DNA of 44,514 nt, taken from positions 1 through 44,514 of the forward strand of contig CAKUSI010000002.1 of the NCBI GenBank assembly GCA_934678955.1, read 5' to 3'. The stretch comes from an uncultured Austwickia sp. (GTDB lineage Bacteria; Actinomycetota; Actinomycetes; Actinomycetales; Dermatophilaceae). Below, piece after piece: positions 25,429-34,105 of the stretch. The number at the start of each line of letters is the position of its first letter. Within the stretch, counting starts at the first letter, position 1. The position numbers and the translations under genes are program-made. Below the pieces are notes generated by a model. The model ran no database searches. It was not told the origin of the DNA and saw nothing but the letters and a program-made list of their open reading frames with translations.

Positions 25429-25479
25429 GGGATGTCCTGCCTCGAGACGGGACGCGGCGGACCGCGATTTCTTTCGACT

Positions 25480-25493
25480 GTTGAACAATCAAC
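25480..25493. promoter_or_regulatory. Palindromic operator-like site upstream of the second photolyase unit
   Basis: GTTGA-ACAA-TCAAC has perfect 5-bp arms. On the minus strand it reads TTGATTGTTCAAC, sharing TTGTTCAA with the LitR-type site at the first photolyase. It lies 52 bp before the small gene at 25428. It could be a LitR-like or MarR-like site; binding is untested. Confidence 0.4.
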
Positions 25494-25599
25494 CTATATC
25501 ACGCAGGGTCCTCGCTCGGATCACCAGCGAGACCCGCCGCTATGGTTCGATGGTCGAAGAATTTCCCACCTGACGACCCCCGACCTCCCAGGAGTAGCC

Positions 25600-26812
25600 A
25601 TGAGCACCGTCGATTCGTCGATGTCGTCGGTGCGGAGTGGCGGGTCTGAGCGCCGCCCGCGCGCTTCACGACGACGGACGACGCGTCGTCGTCCACGAGG
25701 GCAGCCACCGCGTGGGCGGCCGCATCACGACCGACACCGTCGACGGCTTCCTCGTCGACCGCGGCTTCCAGGTGCTCAACCCAGCTTACCCCCACCTGCG
25801 CCGCACCGTCGACTTGTCGCGGCTAGGCCTGCGTTCCTTCCCCCGCGCGGTGCGCACGCGCACGGACCGCGGCCTCATCGAGATCGCCGACCCCAGTCGC
25901 AACCCCACCCGCCTCGCCGCGCTGTGGCGCAGCGACCTCGTCACTCCTCACGACGTGGCCCGGCTAGGCCGGTTCGCGGCGTCTTCCTGGCGGGGCAGCG
26001 ACACCACCCGTGCCGCGGCGTTCGACGCGGCCGGCTTCACCGGCTCGCTGCGGCGCAGCGTCGTCGATCCCTTCCTGTCGGGCGTCGTGTGTAAGCGCGA
26101 CGGCAACACTCGGCCCGGTTCACGGCGTGGCTCCTCGGCCTCTTCGCGGCGGGCACACCCGGACTCCCGAGCGGCGCTATGCGCACGCTGCCGCGCCTGC
26201 TCGCCGAGGGTCTCGACGTACGATTGAACACGCGCGTCACCGGCATCGACGAGGAGACCGGCGTCGTGCGGACGGACGGCGGCGAGTTTCAGGCCCGGGC
26301 CGCCGTCGTCGCCGCGGGCCTCTCCGGGACGAGCGACCTCACGCAGGCCCCCCGGCCGGCCCTACACGGCACGCGGACCTTCTGGTTCGCCGCTCCGACG
26401 CCCCCAGCGACTCGGCTGCCATCCACATCGACGGGCGCGACGTCCCCTTATCCTACTGACCGGTCACGACGACGTGCGTCATCAGCCACACCCCCCGGGG
26501 TACGCCCCCGACGGCAGCCACCTCGTCGCGGCCCTCACGCTGACCGGTCCGAATGAGGACCCGTCCGAGGACGACGCCCGCCGGCGCTGCGGCGAAATCT
26601 ACGGCGTCGATGTGTCCGACTGGCGGCTCGTCTCGACCAGCGAGGTGCCCGCCACCCTCCCTGACCTGCCTCCAGGTGAGAGCGGTGGCCGGCGCACCTG
26701 GGCGTCGGGTCGCCTCGCGGCCTGCGGTGACTAGTTCGGGAACGCCTCGACCGACGGGGCGATCGCCTCCGGCCGGGAGGCGGCGGCGAGCGCGGCCGCG
26801 CTCACCCGCTGA
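25600..26812 (+). pseudogene. FAD/NAD(P)-dependent amine-oxidase-like oxidoreductase, broken
   Basis: From ATG 25600 the N-terminal fold is split by a frameshift at about 25640, then continues LSAARALHDDGRRVVVHEG and RVGGRITTDTVDGFLVDRGF. These are typical of the amine-oxidase/phytoene-desaturase-like family. Further frameshifts occur at about 26110 and 26430. The C-terminus reads LAACGD-TAG-FGNASTDGAIASGREAA and ends TGA 26810-26812. The TAG (26732-26734) stands where the family has Gln or His before this FAD-binding tail. Function is unknown; the neighbourhood suggests a redox enzyme of lipid or pigment metabolism. Confidence 0.8.
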
Positions 26813-26972
26813 CGACACGTCGCGGACACCACCCCGTACAGTCCTGGACGCATTCGAAGGGCCAGCAGATGGGCTGCGTCCCGTCGGCTCGCTGACCGTT
26901 TTGTCGGGTTGAGATGCTTTGACAATCGAAGCAACCTAGACTTGGACGGTCGTCTCATCGTCAAGCCATGGC

Positions 26973-27777
26973 GTGGGCCCGGAGCGAGGCATCACGATTG
27001 CATGGGAGGGGTGGCGTCGCGGCGTGAACCCGTACGACGGACCGAAACAGCTTGGCCCCACAAGTCCCCGGCGCATCGCCGTCCTCGCTTCGTGGCGCTT
27101 TCCCATCGCCGAGCCCTTCGCGGGTGGACTCGAGTCCCACGCCTGGCACCTTTGCCGCCTGCTCACTCGGCGCGGCCACCATGTCACCTCATCGCACGAA
27201 GGGGCAGCGACCCGTCGGTGGCGAGCCGGCTCATCGAGCTCGACGAGGGATGGGCCCCCAGCGCGGCGGCGCGACGCGACGTCTCGATGCCCGACGAGGA
27301 CGCGCTGCCCACGTCGTGGCGGGGGCGGACACGCACGGCATCACCCGGCACGCCCTCGACCTCCTCGGGCACGGGGACGCGGAGGTGCTGCGCATCGCTG
27401 ACGACGGCGGAGACCCGGCGGCGCGTCTCGCGGAGTGCGCCGCGCAGGCCGCGCCGGGGGTCGCCCTGCACGTCCACCTCAACGACACTCTGCTCGGCCC
27501 GGACACCGTGGAGGCCGCCGTCGCCGCGGCCTGCCGCCGCCGGACGACGCTGACGCTGCACGACCTGCCCGACCCGCGTGAAGGAGCGGAGCGGTATACC
27601 CGCCGGGCCCTCGGCTACGCCCGGCTCTGGGAGGCGTCGGCCGGGGTCGTCGTGGCGTCCCGGCACGAGGCCGGGCTGCTCCGGACGACGGCCGAGCGAG
27701 TCGGCCGGAGCCCGGAGGCGATGCCGCCGGTCTCCGTCGTCCCGCTGCCGTTGCGCGCGCCCCTCGCCGGTGAGCGG
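26973..27777 (+). pseudogene. Glycosyltransferase fragments (GT4-like), mosaic
   Basis: RIAVLASWRFPIAEPFAGGLESHAWHL (from about 27070) is a typical group-1 glycosyltransferase N-terminus with the glycine-rich GG loop. After a shift, RRGSDPSVASRLIELDEGWAPS continues it. At about 27330 a different glycosyltransferase-like frame begins (ALDLLGHGDAEVLRIADDGG, TLTLHDLPDPREGAERY, VVVASRHEAGLL) and runs to about 27770, where it is cut by the next fragment. At least two genes have been joined by deletion; none can be functional. Confidence 0.6.
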
Positions 27778-28785
27778 AATGTACGGATGGCTCATGTTGA
27801 TGCTCGCCCAGGACGTCGGATTCCCCTCCCCGGGGGGAGGGACGCGCGAACTGGCGCGGGCGCTCGGGCGAAGGGCCGAGGCGGTCGGCGCGCGGATCGA
27901 CGTGTCCACCTCTGCGTCGCGCATCGTCGTCCGAGACGGGCGGGCACGCGGGGTCGAGACCGCCGACGGGCGGCGCATCGCCGTACGCAGGGCCGTGATC
28001 GCCGACACGAGCGCACCCGCCCTTTACTGTTCCCTCCTCGCACCCACCGACATCCCGGCGGGCTTCGCGGCCCGGCTGCGGCAGTTCGCCTGGGATCTCC
28101 CGACGATCAAACTCAACTACCGCCTGTCAGCCCCGATGCCGTGGACCGCCGCACACGCTCGCGGCGCCGGGGTCGTCCACGCGGGCCGGGACGTCGCGGG
28201 GCTGGTCACGTGGTCGACAGAGCTCGAGGCTGGCAGCGTCCCCGAGTCACCGTTCGCCCTTTTAGGGCAGATGAGCACCGTCGACCCGACGCGGTCTCCG
28301 GAGGGCACCGAGACGATGTGGCTCTACACGCATGCCCCGCGAGGCGTGGTCGACGACGACACGGCGGAGGCGGTCCGACACGCGGCGGAACGCATGCTCG
28401 ACGACCGCGCCCCCGGGTGGCGGGACCTCATCGTCGAGCGAGTGGCGCAAACCCCGGCCGGACTCGCCGAGTCCGACCGGAACCTCGGTGATGGCGCCGT
28501 CAGTGGAGGCACCCAGCAGCTCTCCAGCAGGCCGTCTGGCGTCCCGTGGCAGGGCTCGGCGGACCGCGAACCCCCGTGCGGGGCCTCTACCTGGGCAGCG
28601 CGGCGACGCATCCCGGCGGGGGCGTGCACGGCGGCGCCGGGCACATGGCGGCCATGGCCGCCTTGTCCGACGCCGGCACGATGGGGCGGCTCGTCGGGGA
28701 CGCGCACGCCGCCATCCTTCGGAACCTTTACGCCGACCCGGCGCCCGGCTGGGTGGGCTCGGCACCCGTACTCCCGCGTCCCTGA
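27778..28785 (+). pseudogene. Phytoene-desaturase-like oxidoreductase, C-terminal half
   Basis: The reading starts abruptly at about 27778, fused to glycosyltransferase sequence, with AQDVGFPSPGGGTRELARAL and then FAWDLPTIKLNYRLSAPMPW and ETMWLYTHAPRG. A frameshift at about 28515-28540 moves the end (GLYLGSAATHPGGGVHGGAG) to another frame that stops at 28785. SAATHPGGGVHG is the FAD-contact tail of CrtI-like oxidoreductases. The N-terminal dinucleotide fold is absent, so the gene is dead. Confidence 0.75.
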
Positions 28786-28835
28786 CCAGCCCGGCTGGGT
28801 GAAGGACGAGCCGACCAGGGATGACGGGTCAGGGA

Positions 28836-29274
28836 TCAGGGTCGGTCGCGGCGCTCTGCCAGCAGGGCGAGGCGCCGAAGCGTCTCAGTGTTGCGGATCG
28901 TGAGCGCCGCGCCGCGCCATGCCAGGGACGGCCAATGCCGGACCTGAGACGAAGTCCTCGCTGATCGAGAGCACCGTTCCCGTCGCGTCGGGGCGCAACG
29001 TGATCTCGACCCTTGCCTCTCCGACCGGCCGGGTCCGCGCCTGGAGGACGAGGCGGCGGCTCGGTTCGCTCTCGAGCACCTCGGTGTCATCGTTCAGGAC
29101 CGCGGGCCACGTCCCGACTGAGTGGTGCACGTGGGCCCCGACCTGGGGCCAGCCGGGCTCGACGGCGCGCACGCGCGACGCCCCTACCACCCAGGACGCG
29201 AAGGTCCAACCGTCGGCCAGAACCCGCCAGACGTCTTCGGCGGTGGCGGTCGTACGACGTTCGACGGTGCTCAT
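28836..29274 (-). pseudogene. SRPBCC-family protein, 3' frameshift
   Basis: ATG 29274 follows GAGAGG. The protein MSTVERRTTATAEDVWRVLADGW, then SWVVGASRVRAVEPGWPQVG, is a polyketide-cyclase/START-like (SRPBCC) hydrophobic-ligand protein. In frame it ends at 28885 after only 129 residues. The continuation with similar composition (AALTIRNTETLRRLALLAE) lies in another frame down to 28836, so a one-base indel near 28915 truncates the last helix. It might keep partial function. Confidence 0.65.
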
Positions 29275-29425
29275 GAGATTCCTCTCGATAGAGAAGCCGC
29301 CGGGTGGACAAACCGGACGCACTTCGCGAATCCCTTACCCCCGGAAAGCAACCCCAACCTGGAGCGAGCACCGGGCCGCGTCAGACGGGCGCCCCAGACG
29401 GGCGCATCGCAGGTCGATGCGGCGC

Positions 29426-29455
29426 GGGCGGCCGGCGCCGAAGCGCCGGCCGCCC
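29426..29455 (-). terminator. Strong hairpin after the catalase gene
   Basis: A 13-bp perfect GC stem (29426-29438 with 29443-29455) and tetraloop (TTCG on the minus strand), 19 bp beyond the catalase stop. There is no T-tract, as is common in high-GC actinobacteria. Confidence 0.75.
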
Positions 29456-29474
29456 GTCATTCTCCGGCCGTGGC

Positions 29475-31667
29475 TCACGCCCTGGGCGCGAACCGTTCCC
29501 ACACCCGGTGGCCGCCGAGCAGCGTCACCAGCTCGGCGACGCCGTCGGCCGCCGTCTCAACGGCGACGACGCCGGGCTCCCCGGCCTCGATGCCGGCCGC
29601 TGTCAGAGCCGACGTGCCGTCGGCGAGGGCGGCGATCGCCTTGGCGTGCCGGTAGATCTCGCCGATCAGCATGACGAGACGCGGGTCGACGGCCGCCCTT
29701 GGGTCCACGCCGGGGTCACCGGCCTTCGCGTCGAAGCCGCCCACCGCGTCGGGCCCGGGGGCGATGCCCGAGACCAGCAGGAGCGCGTCGTACTCGATGG
29801 ACCGCGAGGTGAGAAGCGTGCGGTCGATCGTGACCTTCTCGCCGAGGAAGCCACCGTGCCCGGCGAGGACGAACGGCGTCATGCCCGCGTTTTCCACCGC
29901 CGCCACCGCGTCCGCGACCGTGCCCAGGTCGGCGGAGTCGTCGGCCACGATCCCGACGATCCGGCCGTCGACCGGGTAGGTCACGTCCGGCTTAACCTGG
30001 GAGAGCGCGGGGCTCGGCGCCATGTCGACGATGGTCGCTTTGGTCGCCGCGGGCACCGGCATACCGAGACCGGTCGCGACCGCCTGTGCGAGGTCGGCGT
30101 CGATGGCCGCCAGGTGCGCGAGCTGGCGTTCCCGGATCGGCGTCTCGTAGCACTTGCCTAGCTCGAACGTGTACGCCGCGGCGATGTGGTCCTGCTCGAC
30201 CGGCGTCATGCTCCGGTAGAAGAGACGGGCTTGGCTGAAGTGGTCCTCGAACGACTCTGGCAGGGCGCGCACCTTCTCGCCCTCGACCGGTGTGGGCACC
30301 TCGATGAACGGCCGCTGCTCGAGCGGGGTCTCCGCGGGGTTGCCGGCGTCGATCGAGTTCGGCCGGTACGGCGCCTCGCCCGTGTGGAGGGCGTGCTGAT
30401 GCAGGCCGTCGCGGAGGTTGTCGTTGATCGGCACGTGCGGACGGTTGATCGGGATCTGCGTGAAGTTCGGCCCGCCGAGGCGCGTGATTTGCGTGTCGAC
30501 GTAGCTGAAGAGACGCGCCTGCAGCAGCGGGTCGTTCGTGACGTCGATGCCGGGCACGAGGTGGCCGGGGTTGAACATGACCTGCTCGGTCTCGGCGAAG
30601 TAGTTCGTCGGGTTGGCGTTGAGGGTCAGCTTGCCGAGCGGCTGCACGGGGCACAGCTCCTCGGGGACGAGCTTCGTCGGGTCGAGCAGGTCGATCCCCT
30701 CGAACGTCTCCTCGGGGCTGTCGGGCATGACCTGCACGCCGAGCTCCCAGCTCGGGAACGCGCCCGCCTCGATCGCGTCCGCGAGGTCGCGGCGGTGGAA
30801 GTCGGGGTCGTTGCCCTGGGTGAGCTGCGCCTCCTCCCACACCTGGGAGTGCACGCCGGCGACCGGCTTCCAGTGGAACTTGACCAGGGACGTCGTCCCG
30901 TCCGGGCCGGTGAGCCGGAACGTGTGGACGCCGAAGCCCTCCATCATGCGGTACGACGCGGGGATCGCCCGGTCGCTCATGTTCCACATGGTGTGGTGCT
31001 GCGCCTCGGTGTGCAGGGAGACGAAGTCCCAGAAGGTGTCGTGCGCGCTCTGGGCCTGCGGGATCTCGCGGTTCGGGTGCGGCTTGGCGGCGTGGATCAC
31101 GTCCGGAAACTTGATGCCGTCCTGGATGAAGAAGACCGGCATGTTGTTGCCGACGAGGTCGAAGATGCCCTCGTCCGTGTAGAACTTCGTCGCGAAGCCG
31201 CGGGTGTCACGCACCGTGTCGGCCGACCCGCGCGAGCCGAGCACCGTGGAGAAGCGGACGAAGACCGGGGTCTCCACCGCCTCCGCGAGGAACGCGGCGG
31301 TCGTGAGCGTGGCGGCCACGCCATACGACTTGAAGACGCCGTGCGCGCCCGCGCCGCGGGCGTGCACGACCCGCTCGGGGATACGCTCGTGGTCGAAGTG
31401 CGTGATTTTCTCGCGCAGGTGGTGGTCCTGGAGCAGCGTCGGGCCGCGGCGACCGGCCTTGAGGGAGTGGTCGCTGTCGCGCAGGCGAGTGCCGGCGGCG
31501 GTCGTGAGGAATTCGCCGGACTGGGCCCGGGACATGACGGGGCCTCGGGCCGGTGTGCCGGTGACGGAGACGCTCTCTGGGGCGCCCTGGTCCGGGTTCG
31601 GGACGGGCGGGGTGGTGGGGGTCGTGGGCTCGTCGACACTGGGCGGAGGATTGCGGTGGTTTGCCAT
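29475..31667 (-). CDS. katE: Large-subunit (HPII-type) catalase
   Basis: A 730-residue clade-2 catalase. Distal His102 lies in ERVVHARGAGAHG, Asn in FDLVGNNMPVFF (N174/N175), and the proximal heme Tyr region in ARLFSYVDTQITRLGG. The extra C-terminal domain (from about residue 590, DGRIVGIVADDSADL) has the class I glutamine-amidotransferase/DJ-1-like fold seen only in large-subunit catalases. It removes hydrogen peroxide in the cytoplasm. ATG 31667 has a perfect AAGGAG 6 bp upstream. The MarR gene lies 140 bp upstream in the same direction and may regulate it. A strong terminator follows. Confidence 0.95.
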   Translation of the reverse strand: MANHRNPPPSVDEPTTPTTPPVPNPDQGAPESVSVTGTPARGPVMSRAQSGEFLTTAAGTRLRDSDHSLKAGRRGPTLLQDHHLREKITHFDHERIPERVVHARGAGAHGVFKSYGVAATLTTAAFLAEAVETPVFVRFSTVLGSRGSADTVRDTRGFATKFYTDEGIFDLVGNNMPVFFIQDGIKFPDVIHAAKPHPNREIPQAQSAHDTFWDFVSLHTEAQHHTMWNMSDRAIPASYRMMEGFGVHTFRLTGPDGTTSLVKFHWKPVAGVHSQVWEEAQLTQGNDPDFHRRDLADAIEAGAFPSWELGVQVMPDSPEETFEGIDLLDPTKLVPEELCPVQPLGKLTLNANPTNYFAETEQVMFNPGHLVPGIDVTNDPLLQARLFSYVDTQITRLGGPNFTQIPINRPHVPINDNLRDGLHQHALHTGEAPYRPNSIDAGNPAETPLEQRPFIEVPTPVEGEKVRALPESFEDHFSQARLFYRSMTPVEQDHIAAAYTFELGKCYETPIRERQLAHLAAIDADLAQAVATGLGMPVPAATKATIVDMAPSPALSQVKPDVTYPVDGRIVGIVADDSADLGTVADAVAAVENAGMTPFVLAGHGGFLGEKVTIDRTLLTSRSIEYDALLLVSGIAPGPDAVGGFDAKAGDPGVDPRAAVDPRLVMLIGEIYRHAKAIAALADGTSALTAAGIEAGEPGVVAVETAADGVAELVTLLGGHRVWERFAPRA

Positions 31668-31807
31668 GCTAGCTCCTTGGGTCGCGCACCCGAAACCCGG
31701 GCGGCACCATCCCCTTACCCCTTCCCCTGACCAACAACCCGGAACGAGACAAATGGTGCAGATCCGGCTCATCGGACGCTTTGGCGCTCAGGTGAGCCCG
31801 ACCCGGC

Positions 31808-32290
31808 TCAGGGGGTGCGCTGGGCGGCGTTGGGGTTGAGGACGTCGCGGAGGCGTCTAAGCGCCTGAGTGAAGGAGTCATGGTCGCTCCCCAGAGGGGC
31901 CTGGATCGTCCCGTGCAGCACGGGGATCAACTGCCCGAGGTCGGCCGACAATCGCTCCCCGCCGACCTCGGTGAGCCGGACCACGAGGGATCGCCGGTCA
32001 CCTGGGTCCGCGTCGCGGGCCACGAGGCCCTGGGCGAGGAGACGCTCGACGATCGAGGTGATTCCGCTGGTCGAGGTGCCCGTCTGCGCGGCGAGATCGG
32101 TCATGCGGAGCCGTTGCCCCGGTGTGCGGGAGAGGCGCAGTAGGCATGTGAATTCGCTGCCCTGCAGCCCGTGCGCGCGATGAATCGTCGTGAGACGGGC
32201 GAGGAGACCCCGATGAGCCTCGAGGAACAGGCCGACAAGTTCGACGTAGGGGTCGCTGACGAGCTCGTCCAGTGTCTTCTGGGGCGCCAT
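31808..32290 (-). CDS. MarR-family transcriptional regulator
   Basis: A 160-residue winged-helix regulator: TIHRAHGLQGSEFTCLLRLS, MTDLAAQTGTSTSGITSIVERL (recognition region) and DADPGDRRSLVVRLTEVG (wing with the conserved DxRR). No conserved Cys of the OhrR type is seen, so redox sensing is not indicated. It lies upstream of katE in the same direction and is divergent from the DUF1330 gene, so either may be its target. Confidence 0.88.
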   Translation of the reverse strand: MAPQKTLDELVSDPYVELVGLFLEAHRGLLARLTTIHRAHGLQGSEFTCLLRLSRTPGQRLRMTDLAAQTGTSTSGITSIVERLLAQGLVARDADPGDRRSLVVRLTEVGGERLSADLGQLIPVLHGTIQAPLGSDHDSFTQALRRLRDVLNPNAAQRTP

Positions 32291-32442
32291 GGGCCGACGG
32301 TAGCACCTATTCCTATCGCGGACTTTCCACTCTCGTGGCTATTGTTCCGTCATCAGAATAAGTCTCTACGGGTCGCGCAGCTGGCAGGCAGCTCTCGCCC
32401 GCGTGGCCTCTCCGCTGCACCATAACGAGAAGACGTGACCTC

Positions 32443-32733
32443 ATGACCGCTTATCTCATCGCCTAGTCCACCGTCACCGACCCGACCCGGCTCGCCGATT
32501 ACCTAAGGCTGGCGGATGCCTCCATTCGCGCGCATGGCGGCACGTTCGTCGCCAACTCCCCCGATCCCGTCGCGCTCGAGGGCTCGTTCGCGCCCCACGC
32601 GCGGCTGGTCCTCGTCGAGTTTCCCGACACCGACAGCGCGCGGCGGTGGTACGCCTCCGAGTCCTACGCGCAAGCCCTGGCGATTCGGGCGACGACATTC
32701 GAACGCCGCCTCCTGCTGGTGGACGGTCTCTGA
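32443..32733 (+). pseudogene. DUF1330-like small protein, single amber codon
   Basis: MTAYLIA-stop-STVTDPTRLADYLRLA continues, in one frame of 96 codons, to TGA 32731-32733 with VLVEFPDTDSARRWYASESY, the hallmark of the DUF1330 dimeric alpha-beta-barrel family. TAG at 32464-32466 (codon 8) is the only lesion and is one transition away from CAG. Either this is a very young pseudogene, or translation restarts or reads through. Confidence 0.8.
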
Positions 32734-32860
32734 CCAGACCATCGCTCAGGGCTGCGGTTGGCGGTGGCCGGCCCGCGTCATACGTTTCTAGCGTGCAAGC
32801 TTTCTCGGCAGGAACGCGCATCGGCGCGTGTCCCCGATCGTCCACACGCCGGAGAGCGCC

Positions 32861-34105
32861 GTGAGGGTCGTCCTCGCCGCCGCAGGGACGCGCGGAGACG
32901 TCGCCCCGATGGCGTCCCTCGCGGCTCGACTCGTGGATGCCGGGCATTCGCCGGTCGTCGTCACCCACGCATCGCTGGCCGGGCTTGTGCCCGCACCGAT
33001 CGAGGTCGTCCCCGTCGACAGTGACCCCGCGAGCCTGCTGGCGGGTCCAGCCGGGGAGGCGGCGCGGCGCCGTAACCCACTCGCTCTCGACCGCGCCCGC
33101 CAGATCTTCGCCGACTTCGTCGAGAGCTTCGCGACGCCCGCGCGGCAGGCGCTGCGGGGTGCAGACCTGCTCGTGGCCTCGACATTCGCCCTCGCGGCCG
33201 TCGATGAGGCGCGTACGGTAGGCGTGCCCGTTGTGCGGGCCCACCAGGGGCCGGACGGTCCGGATCCGGACGGACCGATGGCGATGGTGCCCTACGCCTG
33301 GCGCCTCCCCGGCGGCCTGAGGAGGCCCGCCCTCCGCGCCGTCCGCGGCCTCGAGCCCTGCCTCGGCGGGTTCGACGGCTGGTGGGAGCGCGGACGGCTC
33401 CATGTCGTGCCGCACCTCAGGGTGGGTCTGACGACCGCCACCCTAGGGACGCTCCAGGCCTACAGCCCGCTCCTCGATCTCTCTGCTGTCAGCCCCGACC
33501 CCACCGTCCTCGCGACAGGGTGGTGGAGAGCCCCCGACGGCGGTCGCCTGTCAGCAGCGGCGGAGCGGGTGTTGGCTTCCGGCGACCGGTGGATCTACGT
33601 CGGCTTCGGCTCGATGCCGCAGCGGTCGCCCGAGTCGGTCGTCGACGCGACGGCGGCGGCGTGCTGGAACCTCGGCGTGCGGGCCCTCGTCCAGCTCCCA
33701 GAGGCGCCCAGCGACACGGGCGGGGACGTCGTCCGCATCGATGCCGAGCCGCACGCCGCGCTCTTCCCTCGCCTGTCCGCCGTCGTGCACCACGGGGGCT
33801 CCGGGACGACGGGGGCCTCCACCGCCGCGGGCGTGCCGGCGGTCGTCGTCCCCCACTTCGCCGACCAGTTCTACTGGGCGCACCGGCTGCACGCCCTCGG
33901 GGTCGCCGCCGCCCCGCTTCCGCACCGGGCGTGGTCGACGAGGCGGCTCACGGCCAGGCTGGCGCAGGCTCTCGACCCGAGCATGCGGGCCCGCGCGGGC
34001 CATCTCGGGTCCGCCGTACGGGCGGAGGACGGGACGGGGGCTGCCGTCGCGCACCTCGAGCGCCTCATGGCCGGGCGCGACGCACCGCATCGGCGACCAG
34101 CGTGA
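32861..34105 (+). CDS. GT1-family (UGT-like) glycosyltransferase
   Basis: A 414-residue GT-B enzyme. The N-terminus VRVVLAAAGTRGDVAPMASLA carries the G-T-R-G-D-V-x-P motif of sterol/macrolide/zeaxanthin-type UGTs. The C-terminal donor signature HHGGSGTTGASTAAGVPAVV, with HFADQFYWA, is intact. GTG 32861 is preferred because GGAGAG lies 6 bp upstream; GTG 32828 would add 11 residues. It overlaps the following GT39 gene by 4 bp. The acceptor could be a hydroxylated carotenoid (CrtX-like) or another lipid; sequence does not decide. Confidence 0.88.
   Translation: MRVVLAAAGTRGDVAPMASLAARLVDAGHSPVVVTHASLAGLVPAPIEVVPVDSDPASLLAGPAGEAARRRNPLALDRARQIFADFVESFATPARQALRGADLLVASTFALAAVDEARTVGVPVVRAHQGPDGPDPDGPMAMVPYAWRLPGGLRRPALRAVRGLEPCLGGFDGWWERGRLHVVPHLRVGLTTATLGTLQAYSPLLDLSAVSPDPTVLATGWWRAPDGGRLSAAAERVLASGDRWIYVGFGSMPQRSPESVVDATAAACWNLGVRALVQLPEAPSDTGGDVVRIDAEPHAALFPRLSAVVHHGGSGTTGASTAAGVPAVVVPHFADQFYWAHRLHALGVAAAPLPHRAWSTRRLTARLAQALDPSMRARAGHLGSAVRAEDGTGAAVAHLERLMAGRDAPHRRPA

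Noticed and set aside
29426..29455. Small RNA gene at the catalase 3' hairpin
   Set aside because: Position just after the stop codon and simple stem-loop shape are adequately explained by a terminator; no promoter was seen.
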